A stretch of DNA of 64,000 bases from Salinimicrobium gaetbulicola (GCF_042676025.1 NZ_JBHTJP010000002.1:142786-206785), one strand, 5' to 3'. Counted from the first letter of the stretch, positions 23,228 through 31,906 are shown. Numbers and translations are program-made. Notes: generated by a model not told the origin, from the sequence alone.

Positions 23228-25678
23228 ATGGGCAGAACAAAATTTACAGATCTTGACAGTCTGTCATTACAAGGAATAGATGAAGATGCGGAATTAATTC
23301 CCTTAATGACCCCCGAAGACGAAGAAGAAATAAATAAAGAAAACCTCCCGGAAGAATTACCTATACTTCCATTAAGAAACACCGTTCTGTTTCCAGGAGT
23401 GGTGATACCTATTACGGCCGGTCGTGATACTTCCATCAAGCTTATCAATGAAGCTAATAGTGATAGTAAAGTAATTGGGGTGGTTTCTCAAAAAGATGAA
23501 AAAGTTGAGAATCCTACCGCTAATGACATCAATAAGATTGGGGTAGTTGCAAGAATTCTTAGGGTGTTGAAAATGCCTGATGGGAATACTACTGTCATCA
23601 TTCAGGGTAAAAAACGTTTCGAGGTGACCGAAGTGATCGCTGAAAAGCCTTATATGAAGGCCAGGATCAAAGAGGTGCCGGAAGCAAGACCGGCGGTGGA
23701 TAATGAAGAATTTTCTGCGATCATTGACTCCATAAAAGATCTTGCGCTTCAGATCATTAAGAATAGCCCGAATATTCCTTCGGAAGCATCTTTCGCTATC
23801 CAGAATATTGAGAGCCCTTCCTTCTTGATCAATTTTGTTTCTTCTAACATGAACCTTTCCGTAGAGGAAAAACAGAAGTTGCTGGAGACAAACAACCTGA
23901 AGGACCGCGCACTGTCCACCTTGAAATTTATGAATATGGAATATCATAAGCTCGAGCTTAAAAATGATATTCAAAGCAAGGTGCAAAGTGACATGAGTCA
24001 GCAGCAGCGGGAATATTTCCTGCAGCAGCAAATGAAGACCATTCAGGAAGAATTGGGCGGAGTTTCTCATGAAGGGGAGTTGGAAGAAATGAGGGCGCGC
24101 GCCAAAAAGAAAAAGTGGCCTGAGAACATTCAGAAACATTTTGAAAAAGAACTTTCAAAAATGCAGCGAATGAATCCGCAGGTGGCCGAATATTCTATTC
24201 AACGCAATTACCTGGATCTCTTTCTGGATCTTCCGTGGAGTAAATTCAGTAAAGATAAGTTCGATCTAAAAAGGGCTCAAAAGATCCTTGACCGTGACCA
24301 CTATGGTCTTGAAGATGTTAAGAAAAGGATCATTGAATATTTGGCGGTTCTTAAGATCAGGAATGACATGAAATCGCCGATCCTGTGTCTATATGGGCCT
24401 CCGGGAGTTGGTAAAACCAGTCTGGGTAGATCTATCGCTGAAGCGCTAGGCAGGGAGTATGTGCGTGTTTCTTTAGGTGGCCTTCGTGATGAAGCTGAAA
24501 TTAGAGGCCACCGTAAGACATATATTGGTGCCATGCCCGGAAGAATTGTTCAGAGCTTGAAAAAGGCCGGTACAAGTAACCCTGTATTTGTCCTGGATGA
24601 GATCGATAAATTAAGTGTAGGTCATAGCGGAGATCCTTCTTCAGCTTTACTTGAGGTGTTGGATCCTGAGCAAAACAGTGAATTCCATGATAACTTCCTG
24701 GAGATGCCTTATGATCTCTCAAAGGTAATGTTCATCGCCACTGCCAATAACCTGGGAACCATTCAGCCGGCATTAAGAGACCGAATGGAGATCATCAATG
24801 TAACAGGATATACTATTGAGGAGAAGGTAGAGATCGCTAAACAACACCTGGTGCCTAAGCAATTGAAGGAACACGGGCTTTCCAAGGAAAATCTTAAGAT
24901 AGGAAAGAAGCAACTTGAAAAGATAGTTGAGGGATATACCAGAGAATCCGGGGTTCGTAGTCTAGAAAAGCAGATCGCCAAGATGGTGAGATATGCAGCC
25001 AAGAGTATTGCCATGGAAGAGGAGTATAATGTGAAGATCACCGATGAAGATATTATAGAGGTGCTTGGGAGCCCAAAAATGGAGCGTGATAAATATGAGG
25101 ATAATGAAACTGCCGGAGTGGTGACAGGTTTGGCCTGGACCCAGGTTGGTGGTGATATTCTCTTTATTGAATCAATTCTTTCAAAAGGAAAAGGCGCCTT
25201 GAACATTACAGGAAACCTTGGTAAGGTAATGAAGGAATCGGCTACCATCGCTTTGGAATATATTAAAGGTAATGCCGGGGAGCTTGGGATAGATCCTGAA
25301 GTGATCGAGAAGTATAATGTTCATATTCACGTGCCTGAAGGTGCGACACCAAAAGATGGTCCAAGTGCAGGTATTACCATGCTGACTTCTTTGGTTTCGT
25401 TGTACACCCAAAAGAAAGTGAAAAAGAGTATCGCCATGACCGGTGAGATAACTCTACGCGGAAAAGTACTTCCGGTGGGAGGTATTAAGGAAAAGATCCT
25501 TGCAGCCAAGAGAGCTCATATTAAAGAGATCATTCTTTGCGAAGAAAACCGAAGAGATATAGAAGAAATTAAAGAGGAATATTTAAAAGGTCTTAAATTT
25601 CACTATGTAAAGGAAATGAAAGAGGTAATTGATATTGCTATTCTGAAAGAAAAGGTGAAAAATCCGAAGAAATTATAA
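23228..25678 (+). CDS. lon: ATP-dependent protease Lon
   Basis: A cytoplasmic hexameric AAA+ protease that degrades damaged and regulatory proteins. The 816-residue product has the LON substrate-binding domain (from 'LPILPLRNTVLFPGVVIPI', residues about 40-240), a coiled-coil region, and the AAA+ module with Walker A 'LYGPPGVGKTSLGRSIAEAL' and Walker B 'VFVLDEIDKL'. The protease domain has catalytic Ser713 in 'PKDGPSAGITM' and Lys754 in 'VLPVGGIKEKI'. All are intact and the length is typical for Bacteroidota. It is transcribed away from an ECF sigma operon, separated by 218 bases containing a 15-bp dyad. A strong terminator follows. Confidence 0.97.
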   Translation: MGRTKFTDLDSLSLQGIDEDAELIPLMTPEDEEEINKENLPEELPILPLRNTVLFPGVVIPITAGRDTSIKLINEANSDSKVIGVVSQKDEKVENPTANDINKIGVVARILRVLKMPDGNTTVIIQGKKRFEVTEVIAEKPYMKARIKEVPEARPAVDNEEFSAIIDSIKDLALQIIKNSPNIPSEASFAIQNIESPSFLINFVSSNMNLSVEEKQKLLETNNLKDRALSTLKFMNMEYHKLELKNDIQSKVQSDMSQQQREYFLQQQMKTIQEELGGVSHEGELEEMRARAKKKKWPENIQKHFEKELSKMQRMNPQVAEYSIQRNYLDLFLDLPWSKFSKDKFDLKRAQKILDRDHYGLEDVKKRIIEYLAVLKIRNDMKSPILCLYGPPGVGKTSLGRSIAEALGREYVRVSLGGLRDEAEIRGHRKTYIGAMPGRIVQSLKKAGTSNPVFVLDEIDKLSVGHSGDPSSALLEVLDPEQNSEFHDNFLEMPYDLSKVMFIATANNLGTIQPALRDRMEIINVTGYTIEEKVEIAKQHLVPKQLKEHGLSKENLKIGKKQLEKIVEGYTRESGVRSLEKQIAKMVRYAAKSIAMEEEYNVKITDEDIIEVLGSPKMERDKYEDNETAGVVTGLAWTQVGGDILFIESILSKGKGALNITGNLGKVMKESATIALEYIKGNAGELGIDPEVIEKYNVHIHVPEGATPKDGPSAGITMLTSLVSLYTQKKVKKSIAMTGEITLRGKVLPVGGIKEKILAAKRAHIKEIILCEENRRDIEEIKEEYLKGLKFHYVKEMKEVIDIAILKEKVKNPKKL

Positions 25679-25690
25679 TTTAAGTTATCA

Positions 25691-25716
25691 GCCCCCGGAA
25701 CTTCCGGGGGTTTTTG
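25691..25716 (+). terminator. Terminator of lon
   Basis: GC-rich stem CCCCCGGAA/TTCCGGGGG followed by TTTTTGTTT. Confidence 0.85.
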
Positions 25717-25752
25717 TTTACTATTATTTCTTTCAATAGTGACCCAATTCCC

Positions 25753-25760
25753 TATTTTTG
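25753..25760 (+). promoter_or_regulatory. Candidate -7 box of cmk (TATTTTTG)
   Basis: TATTTTTG followed by C fits TAnnTTTGC. It places the transcript start near 25767, about 50 bases before the cmk ATG. No clear -33 TTG is seen. Confidence 0.5.
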
Positions 25761-25818
25761 CAAAACGATTCAGAAGAGCCAATGAGGATTGTCGCTCACC
25801 AATCTTGATACCTTATAT

Positions 25819-26511
25819 ATGACAAAAAAGATCACCATCGCGATAGACGGATTTTCATCAACCGGAAAAAGTACGGTAGCCAAACAACTTGCTAAAGAAC
25901 TAGGCTATGTGTATGTAGATACCGGGGCAATGTATCGTGCGGTAACCTTATATGCACTTCGGAAAAATTATATTTCTGAAGGTCATTTTGATCATAATGC
26001 ATTGGTGGCCGATCTGGAACTCATTAAACTGAAGTTCATTTTCAACCCTGAAGTCGGTTTTGGGGAAATGTACCTGAACAATGAGAAGGTAGAAAAGGAG
26101 ATCAGGCAAATGGAGGTTTCCCAGTATGTAAGTAAGGTGGCGGCCATTCCCGAAGTAAGGGAAATGCTGGTTGCTCAACAGCAGGAGATGGGTAAGGAAA
26201 AAGGGATCGTAATGGATGGCCGTGATATTGGTACCGTGGTATTCCCAGATGCCGAACTTAAGATCTTTATGACCGCTTCAGCCGAAGAGCGAGCGCAAAG
26301 AAGATTTAAGGAGTTAAGTGAAAGAGGGGATGAGGTAACTTATAAGGAGGTTTTGCAAAATGTGCAGGAAAGAGATCATCTTGATACTACCCGTGAGGAT
26401 TCACCTTTAGTAAAAGCAGAAGATGCTGTCGAGATCGATAATTCTCATCTCACCTTGTCAGGTCAATTTGAGAAGATCCTGGAGCTTTACAATTCGGCGA
26501 TTAACAATTAA
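25819..26511 (+). CDS. cmk: Cytidylate kinase
   Basis: Phosphorylates (d)CMP to (d)CDP with ATP in the cytoplasm. The 230-residue protein has the P-loop 'IAIDGFSSTGKSTVAKQLA', then 'YVDTGAMYRAVTLYAL', 'GIVMDGRDIGTVVFPDAELK' and the LID Arg-rich segment 'ASAEERAQRRFKEL', followed by 'RDHLDTTREDSPLVKAEDA'. ATG 25819 is chosen because family members begin M-x(2)-K-I-x-I-A-I-D-G; ten unconserved codons upstream are ignored. The last codons (AAC AAT TAA) lie inside the left terminal inverted repeat of a MITE-like element, so the C-terminus may have been reshaped by its insertion. cmk and rpsA are neighbours in many bacteria. Confidence 0.95.
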   Translation: MTKKITIAIDGFSSTGKSTVAKQLAKELGYVYVDTGAMYRAVTLYALRKNYISEGHFDHNALVADLELIKLKFIFNPEVGFGEMYLNNEKVEKEIRQMEVSQYVSKVAAIPEVREMLVAQQQEMGKEKGIVMDGRDIGTVVFPDAELKIFMTASAEERAQRRFKELSERGDEVTYKEVLQNVQERDHLDTTREDSPLVKAEDAVEIDNSHLTLSGQFEKILELYNSAINN

Positions 26512-26803
26512 CAATTAGCAATGAACAGTTATTTGCTATAACTGCTATTTTCCACATCTGTCAGGTCGAGCTAAGTCGAGACCTTCATCTCAATAAACCC
26601 CTCGACTCCGCTCGGGGAGACAGTTTCTCGCAACCGGTAACCCCAAACGGCAACTCGCAATGGGCTTCGACCTTTCGGCTGTCACCGGCTCAGTCTGACA
26701 GTTGCAATAGAAAACTGAGAACAGAAAACCGATAACCTGCAACTATCCAACCTCTTCAGGATCAAATTTTTGATAATTGTTTATTGACAATTGTTAATTG
26801 TAA
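26503..26803. mobile_element. Putative MITE-like element between cmk and rpsA
   Basis: A 301-bp non-coding segment bounded by 30-bp imperfect inverted repeats: 26503-26532 and 26774-26803 match at 25 of 30 positions when one is reverse-complemented. The left end contains the cmk stop codon and the right end supplies the -33 TTG of rpsA. The interior carries REP-like palindromes (26558-26703). There is no ORF. The AT-rich, AACAATT-type ends are simple in sequence, so chance similarity is possible. No target-site duplication could be recognised. Confidence 0.5.
26558..26703. repeat. REP-like GTCGAG palindromic repeats
   Basis: 26558-26582 reads CTGTCAGGTCGAG and continues; 26598-26623 reads CCCCTCGACTCCGCTCGGGG followed by AGACAG. 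The outer arms CTGTC/GACAG are inverted, giving a REPIN-like pair of about 66 bases. A further degenerate copy at about 26663-26701 has arms CTGTCA/TGACAG. Repeats of the TCGAGCGnAGTCGA type are common between genes in Bacteroidota. Confidence 0.6.
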
Positions 26804-26821
26804 TAAATAGTTGTATTTTTG
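26791..26821 (+). promoter_or_regulatory. Promoter of rpsA (TTG - 20 bp - TATTTTTG)
   Basis: TTG at 26791-26793 and TATTTTTG at 26814-26821 fit the Bacteroidota sigma-A consensus (TTG, 17-23 bp, TAnnTTTG) and are followed by GCA. Transcription would start near 26828, giving a leader of about 115 bases that holds the 17-base motif also found before the gene at 28928. Confidence 0.65.
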
Positions 26822-26892
26822 CACTCCTTTTAGCAATACCCGGAGGAGTAAAAGGGTTGAAAATCAATATTATAAACACTTCTGTGTTCTTT

Positions 26893-26909
26893 TATTGCAG
26901 AATTTCTTC
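26893..26909 (+). repeat. 17-base leader motif, copy 1 (rpsA leader)
   Basis: TATTGCAGAATTTCTTC occurs here, ending 34 bases before the rpsA ATG, and again at 28880-28896, ending 32 bases before the next gene's ATG. In both, a C/G and then GAAG follow. Confidence 0.55.
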
Positions 26910-26942
26910 CGAAGAATACAGGATACAAATTAATTATCAGCA

Positions 26943-28778
26943 ATGGCTGAAGAAAACAAAAACCAAGAAGTTCAGGAAGTAGCTGGGATGGATACTGCAT
27001 CTCAACCTGAGACTGCTGCACAACAGCAAAACCCTGAGCAATTCTTAAAAGAATTCAACTGGCACAACTACGAAGAAGGAATTGATCCTATCGACGACCA
27101 GAAGCTGGAAGAATTTGAGAAGCTTGTAGCCGAGAATTTCGTTGACACTTTAGATGACGAAGTTACTACAGGAAAAGTGATCAACATTACAGATCGTGAC
27201 GCGATCATCGACATCAACGCGAAGAGTGAAGGTGTTATTTCTTTGAACGAGTTCCGTTACAACCCGGATCTTAAAGTAGGAGATGAGGTTGAAGTATTGA
27301 TCGATGTTCGTGAAGATGCTACAGGTCAATTGATCCTTTCTCACCGTAAGGCTCGTGTTATCATGGCATGGGATCGTGTGAACAAGGCTCATGATGAAGG
27401 TCTTATCGTTAATGGTTACGTTAAATGTCGTACCAAAGGTGGTATGATCGTAGATGTATTTGGTATTGAAGCTTTCCTTCCAGGTTCACAGATCGATGTG
27501 AAGCCAATTAGGGATTACGATGCATACGTAGGTAAAACAATGGAATTCAAAGTGGTTAAGATCAACCACGAATTCAAGAACGTTGTTGTATCTCACAAAG
27601 CGCTTATCGAAGCAGATATCGAAGAGCAGAAAAAAGAAATTATCGGGCAGCTTGAAAAAGGTCAGGTACTTGAAGGTACTGTTAAGAACATCACTTCTTA
27701 CGGTGTATTCGTTGACCTTGGAGGTGTTGATGGACTTATCCACATCACTGATCTTAGCTGGTCAAGAATCAACCATCCAAATGAGATCGTTGAACTTGAT
27801 CAAAAACTGAACGTTGTTATCCTTGACTTTGATGAGGCTAAAACAAGAATTCAGTTAGGTCTTAAGCAGCTTAGCAAACACCCATGGGAAGCTCTTGATG
27901 AGAACCTTAAAGTTGGTGACAATGTAAAAGGTAAAGTAGTTGTGATCGCAGATTACGGTGCATTTATCGAAGTTGCTGAAGGTGTTGAAGGTCTTATCCA
28001 CGTTTCTGAAATGTCATGGAGTACTCACCTGCGCTCAGCTCAGGACTTCGTGAACGTTGGAGATGAGGTTGAGGCACAGATCCTTACTTTAGATCGTGAA
28101 GACAGAAAAATGTCTCTTGGTATCAAGCAATTGACTCAAGATCCATGGACTGATATCACCTCTAAGTACCCTGTTGGTTCTAGACACACTGGTATCGTTC
28201 GTAACTTCACTAACTTCGGAGTATTCGTAGAGTTGGAAGAAGGTATCGACGGACTTATTTACATCTCTGATCTTTCTTGGACTAAGAAGATCAAGCATCC
28301 ATCAGAATTTACTAACGTAGGTGATAAACTTGACGTTGTTGTTCTTGAACTAGATGTTGAAGGGCGTAAATTAAGTTTAGGTCACAAACAAACTGAATCT
28401 AACCCTTGGGACAAATACGAAACTGATTTTGCTGTAGGTACTACTCACACAGCTGAAATTTCAGAGATCGTTGACAAAGGTGCGACAGTTGATTTTAATG
28501 AAGATATCACTGCATTCATTCCTACCCGTCACCTTGAAAAAGAGGATGGTAGCAAATTGAAGCAGGGAGAATCTGCAGAATTCCAGATCATTGAATTCAA
28601 TAAAGAATTCAAGAGAGTGGTAGCATCTCACACTGCTATTCACAAGGAAGAAGAGCAACAAATCGTGAAGCAGGCTCAGAAGAAAGCTGCTGCACAACAA
28701 GCTCAGAACAGCACCACTATGGGTGATGTGAACGCAGAACTTCAAGCATTGAAAGACAAAATGGAAGGGAAGAGTTAA
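26943..28778 (+). CDS. rpsA: 30S ribosomal protein S1
   Basis: Binds mRNA on the 30S subunit and promotes initiation. The 611-residue protein begins with an acidic Gln/Glu-rich extension (residues about 1-55) and then has tandem S1 OB-fold domains. The best copies are 'VLEGTVKNITSYGVFVDLGG', 'VKGKVVVIADYGAFIEVAEG' and 'HTGIVRNFTNFGVFVELEEG', each followed by 'GLIHITDLSW'-like ends. Two degenerate N-terminal domains and one C-terminal domain make six. The C-terminus is Gln/Ala/Lys-rich. Codon use is strongly biased (GGT, CGT, CTT), as for highly expressed genes. A roughly 115-base leader and a strong terminator flank it. Confidence 0.95.
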   Translation: MAEENKNQEVQEVAGMDTASQPETAAQQQNPEQFLKEFNWHNYEEGIDPIDDQKLEEFEKLVAENFVDTLDDEVTTGKVINITDRDAIIDINAKSEGVISLNEFRYNPDLKVGDEVEVLIDVREDATGQLILSHRKARVIMAWDRVNKAHDEGLIVNGYVKCRTKGGMIVDVFGIEAFLPGSQIDVKPIRDYDAYVGKTMEFKVVKINHEFKNVVVSHKALIEADIEEQKKEIIGQLEKGQVLEGTVKNITSYGVFVDLGGVDGLIHITDLSWSRINHPNEIVELDQKLNVVILDFDEAKTRIQLGLKQLSKHPWEALDENLKVGDNVKGKVVVIADYGAFIEVAEGVEGLIHVSEMSWSTHLRSAQDFVNVGDEVEAQILTLDREDRKMSLGIKQLTQDPWTDITSKYPVGSRHTGIVRNFTNFGVFVELEEGIDGLIYISDLSWTKKIKHPSEFTNVGDKLDVVVLELDVEGRKLSLGHKQTESNPWDKYETDFAVGTTHTAEISEIVDKGATVDFNEDITAFIPTRHLEKEDGSKLKQGESAEFQIIEFNKEFKRVVASHTAIHKEEEQQIVKQAQKKAAAQQAQNSTTMGDVNAELQALKDKMEGKS

Positions 28779-28800
28779 TTCCTGAAATTTTAAATAATGA

Positions 28801-28832
28801 AAACCTCCTTAGGCAACTAAGGAGGTTTTTTT
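28801..28832 (+). terminator. Terminator of rpsA
   Basis: An 11-base perfect stem (AAACCTCCTTA/TAAGGAGGTTT) with a 6-base loop, followed by TTTTT. Confidence 0.9.
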
Positions 28833-28879
28833 TATGCCTTTTTTTTAAACGTAATTTTAAGCATTCTTTGGCACCCTGG

Positions 28880-28896
28880 TATTGCAGAATTTCTTC
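28880..28896 (+). repeat. 17-base leader motif, copy 2 (upstream of the oxidoreductase gene)
   Basis: An exact copy of TATTGCAGAATTTCTTC from the rpsA leader, at nearly the same distance (32 versus 34 bases) from the following ATG. Confidence 0.55.
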
Positions 28897-28927
28897 GGAA
28901 GCTGTATTTTAAAGCAAACTTTTTGAT

Positions 28928-29923
28928 ATGATCAAGACGATACTTTTTAAGAACCGCCCCGCCGGTAAACCTTCCACTTCAAATTTTGAATTGATCACTG
29001 AGGATGATCCTAAACCGGCAGAAGGAGAAGTACTTCTTAAGTCTCTTTATATCTCTGTTGACCCATATCTCCGCGGAAGAATGCGGGACCAGAAATCATA
29101 TATTGAACCCTTTAAGCTGAACGAGCCATTAGAATCTAATGTGGTTGCTGAAGTGGTGGAATCTAATAATTCCAACTTCCAAAAAGGGGAATTTGTAAGT
29201 GGCATGTTGAAATGGAAAGAACTTCAAACTTCCAAAGGCAGTGGTCTGAATAAAGTTCATAAAGAACTGGCGCCTCTTTCCGCATTTTTAGGAGTACTGG
29301 GGCTAACCGGATTAACCGCCCATTTGGGACTGGAGAAAATAGGTCATCCTAAAGAAGGAGAAACCCTGGTCGTTTCGGGAGCGGCAGGAGCAGTAGGAAG
29401 CATCGTTGGTCAAATAGGAAAGATCAAAGGTTGTCGTGTTATTGGAATCGCCGGCACCGATGAAAAAGTCGAGCACATAAAGCAGGAATTCGGGTTTGAT
29501 GTGGGTATTAATTATAACTCCACCAAAGATATGAAGCAAGCCATTGCTGAAGCCTGTCCTGGTGGAGTTGATGTATATTTTGATAATGTAGGCGGGGAAA
29601 TTCTGGATGCGGTGCTTCAAAATGTCAACAAAGATGCACGGATCATTAATTGCGGTGCCATTTCCCTTTATAATGAAACTGAAGTTCCTATGGGACCACG
29701 ACCTGAAGGAATTCTTATTAAAAATACAGTTTTAATGCAGGGTTTTTTGGTGCGAGACCATGTAAAAGATTTCGGTTCGTCGCTTCAACAGTTAGGATCC
29801 TGGATTAAGGAGGGTAAATTGAAATATGACGAGACAGTGGTGGAAGGATTTGATAAACTGCCTGAAGCATTCATCGGATTGTTCGAAGGTAAGAATACCG
29901 GTAAAATGGTAGTCAAGATCTAG
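28928..29923 (+). CDS. NADP-dependent medium-chain oxidoreductase (CurA / leukotriene-B4 dehydrogenase-like)
   Basis: A zinc-independent MDR enzyme that reduces alkenal/one double bonds with NADPH. The 331-residue protein has 'YISVDPYLRGRMRDQKSY', which is the family hallmark, 'AFLGVLGLTGLTAHLGLEKI', and the nucleotide-binding 'VVSGAAGAVGSIVGQIGKI'. These are followed by 'DVYFDNVGGEILDAVL', 'RIINCGAISLYN' and the C-terminal 'GLFEGKNTGKMVVKI'. No structural-zinc Cys cluster is present, as expected. The substrate is unknown, probably reactive lipid aldehydes. Its stop overlaps the stop of the convergent macrodomain gene by 3 bases. Confidence 0.9.
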   Translation: MIKTILFKNRPAGKPSTSNFELITEDDPKPAEGEVLLKSLYISVDPYLRGRMRDQKSYIEPFKLNEPLESNVVAEVVESNNSNFQKGEFVSGMLKWKELQTSKGSGLNKVHKELAPLSAFLGVLGLTGLTAHLGLEKIGHPKEGETLVVSGAAGAVGSIVGQIGKIKGCRVIGIAGTDEKVEHIKQEFGFDVGINYNSTKDMKQAIAEACPGGVDVYFDNVGGEILDAVLQNVNKDARIINCGAISLYNETEVPMGPRPEGILIKNTVLMQGFLVRDHVKDFGSSLQQLGSWIKEGKLKYDETVVEGFDKLPEAFIGLFEGKNTGKMVVKI

Positions 29924-30462
29924 CTAAATTCATTGAATTCACGGTTAAGAACTTTTTCATGTACTTCGAGGTCCTGAATAGTGTGTAGAACGAACACAAT
30001 CTTTTTAACCTTTTTTAATCCTGATGCCATTTTGAGAATGGTGTCAAATGCCACCGAAGCCGCTTCTTCAAGTGGGTATCCGAATATCCCTGTTGAAATG
30101 GCAGGAAAAGCTATGGATTCTATATTGTTTTGTTCAGCAAGTTTCAATGCGTTTGAATAGCAATTTGATAGCAGCTTATCCTCAGGCTTATCTTTACCGT
30201 AAACAGGTCCCAAACAGTGGATAACATAATCATTTGGGAGATCGTAACCTTTCGTGATCACTGCTTCTCCTGGTTTTATGGGTGCCATCGGACGGGCTAC
30301 TTTTGCGAGTTCCGGGCCGGCGGCCCTGTGAATTGCGCCTGCCACCCCGCCGCCGGTTGTCAATTGAGCATTTGCTGCATTAACTACTGCTTCGCAATCT
30401 TTTTGGTTAACAATATCTCCCTGCCGACAAATAATCCTGACACCTGCTATTTCCTTTTCCAT
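29920..30462 (-). CDS. Macrodomain ADP-ribose-binding protein (O-acetyl-ADP-ribose deacetylase-like)
   Basis: A 180-residue single macrodomain protein like E. coli YmdB, which hydrolyses O-acetyl-ADP-ribose or removes ADP-ribose. It has 'GDIVNQKDCEAVVNAANAQL' (Asn pair), 'TTGGGVAGAIHRAAG' with the glycine loop, 'DYVIHCLGPVYGKD', and 'SIAFPAISTGIFGYPLEEAA', the phosphate-binding loop. The ADP-ribose-contacting Asp at the start of 'DIV' and the GIFG loop are intact. It is convergent with the oxidoreductase gene (stop codons share TAG/CTA). No ADP-ribosyltransferase is adjacent, so toxin-antitoxin pairing is not supported. Confidence 0.9.
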   Translation of the reverse strand: MEKEIAGVRIICRQGDIVNQKDCEAVVNAANAQLTTGGGVAGAIHRAAGPELAKVARPMAPIKPGEAVITKGYDLPNDYVIHCLGPVYGKDKPEDKLLSNCYSNALKLAEQNNIESIAFPAISTGIFGYPLEEAASVAFDTILKMASGLKKVKKIVFVLHTIQDLEVHEKVLNREFNEFS

Positions 30463-30535
30463 GGTCCTTAATTTCAGTTACTTTAAAAATAATGAAATTT
30501 TACCTTTTCCGGAATAGCTAAGAAATGACCTAAAA

Positions 30536-30570
30536 ACAAAACAGCCTTCCCGAATGGAAAGGCTGTTTTA
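30536..30570 (-). terminator. Terminator of rhlE
   Basis: Arms AAAACAGCCTT (30538-30548) and AAGGCTGTTTT (30559-30569), with a T-rich tract beyond on the minus strand. Confidence 0.82.
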
Positions 30571-30594
30571 TTACAAGCAGAGGAAAGGAAAATA

Positions 30595-31794
30595 TTAATA
30601 CCTTCTTCTTTGCCTGTTATTATTTCTGTTGTTTGATTTCGGTGCTTTTTCCGGTGATGCGTTAGGATCCATTGGATAAGGATGTTCATCTACAACCGGG
30701 ATCTTGATAGCTGCCAGTTTTTCGATATCCTTTAATTCTTTGCGTTCGTCAGCGGCGCAGAAAGAAATAGCCATTCCTTCATTTCCGGCACGACCTGTTC
30801 GACCAATTCTATGAACATAAGTTTCCGGAACATTCGGAAGGTCGAAATTAAAGACGTGCTTAAGTTCATCGATATCAATTCCTCTTGCAGCGATGTCAGT
30901 AGCAACCAGAACGTTCAGGTTTCCGTTCTTAAAGTTCTTCAAAGCATTCTGCCTTGAATTTTGACTTTTATTTCCGTGGATCGCAGCAGATTTTATTTTG
31001 GCCTTATCAAGAAACCTTGCCACCTTATCAGCTCCGTGTTTAGTACGGGTAAACACCAGTGCGGTAGAAATTCCATTCGATTCAAGTAAATGAAGCAACA
31101 ATTTTCGCTTATCTGGTTTATTGGTAAAATAAATTCGTTGCTGGATCTTATCAACTGTTGATGAAGGTGGTGTCACCTCTACCTTTGACGGATTTTTAAG
31201 CATCATGTTTGCCAGGCTCTGTATCTCTTCGGGCATGGTAGCCGAGAAGAAAAGCGTTTGTCGTTTTGTGGGTAAAACCTTGATCACTTTTTTCACATCG
31301 TGAATAAAGCCCATATCAAGCATTCTGTCAGCTTCGTCCAAAACGAATATTTCAAGCTGGCGAAGGTTAATAAAACCCTGGTTCATTAGGTCCAAAAGCC
31401 TTCCCGGTGTGGCAACTAAAATGTCGACCCCTCTTTTGAGCTTTGAAACTTGATTCACCTGAGAAACACCCCCAAATATTACAGAATGAGATAGGTTGGT
31501 GTATTTTCCGTAGGCTGCCAGACTCTCATCGATCTGGATAGCCAGCTCCCGGGTTGGAGTAAGAATAAGGGCTTTGATCCCTCTGTTTCCATTGTTTTTT
31601 TCAGCCAGTATCTGTAAAAGCGGAATCGAAAAAGCCGCAGTTTTACCGGTTCCTGTTTGTGCAACCCCTAAAATGTCATTTCCCTGTAACACCAGGGGAA
31701 TAGCTTGTTTTTGGATTGGAGTAGGAGTAGTGTAGCCCTGAGCATCTAAAGCCTTCAGGATAGGCTGTGTTAATTTTAAATTTTTAAAAGACAT
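30595..31794 (-). CDS. rhlE: DEAD-box RNA helicase, RhlE type
   Basis: An ATP-dependent RNA helicase for ribosome assembly and mRNA turnover. The 399-residue protein has the Q motif 'GYTTPTPIQKQAIP', Walker A 'AQTGTGKTAAFSIPLL', 'TPTRELAIQI', 'FVLDEADRMLDMGF' (DEAD), 'FFSATMP', 'ALVFTRTKHGADKVARFLDK', 'VATDIAARGIDIDEL' and 'HRIGRTGRAG'. The C-terminal tail is short, Asn/Arg-rich and basic (ends NRQRRRY), typical of flavobacterial RhlE. A -7 box (TATCTTTG, minus strand, 31907-31914) predicts a leader of about 105 bases, long enough to fold and perhaps give cold response. Confidence 0.93.
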   Translation of the reverse strand: MSFKNLKLTQPILKALDAQGYTTPTPIQKQAIPLVLQGNDILGVAQTGTGKTAAFSIPLLQILAEKNNGNRGIKALILTPTRELAIQIDESLAAYGKYTNLSHSVIFGGVSQVNQVSKLKRGVDILVATPGRLLDLMNQGFINLRQLEIFVLDEADRMLDMGFIHDVKKVIKVLPTKRQTLFFSATMPEEIQSLANMMLKNPSKVEVTPPSSTVDKIQQRIYFTNKPDKRKLLLHLLESNGISTALVFTRTKHGADKVARFLDKAKIKSAAIHGNKSQNSRQNALKNFKNGNLNVLVATDIAARGIDIDELKHVFNFDLPNVPETYVHRIGRTGRAGNEGMAISFCAADERKELKDIEKLAAIKIPVVDEHPYPMDPNASPEKAPKSNNRNNNRQRRRY

Positions 31795-31906
31795 TCAATA
31801 TGTATATGTGAAATGCTGGAAAAGACGTTGCATTTTCTGAAACAGCTCGTGGATTTTCATTCTAAACCGGCTTACAACCTGCCGTGTTTTTATGTAAAGA
31901 AGAGTA

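Noticed and set aside
23372..24139. 255-codon minus-strand frame inside lon
   Set aside because: Antisense to a fully conserved part of Lon; composition is that of a mirrored reading frame, with no recognisable domain.
24763..25248. 161-codon minus-strand frame inside lon
   Set aside because: Serine/threonine-rich antisense shadow of the Lon protease domain.
29920..30462. Macrodomain gene as antitoxin of a DarTG-like system
   Set aside because: No DarT-like ADP-ribosyltransferase is adjacent; the neighbour is a convergent oxidoreductase.
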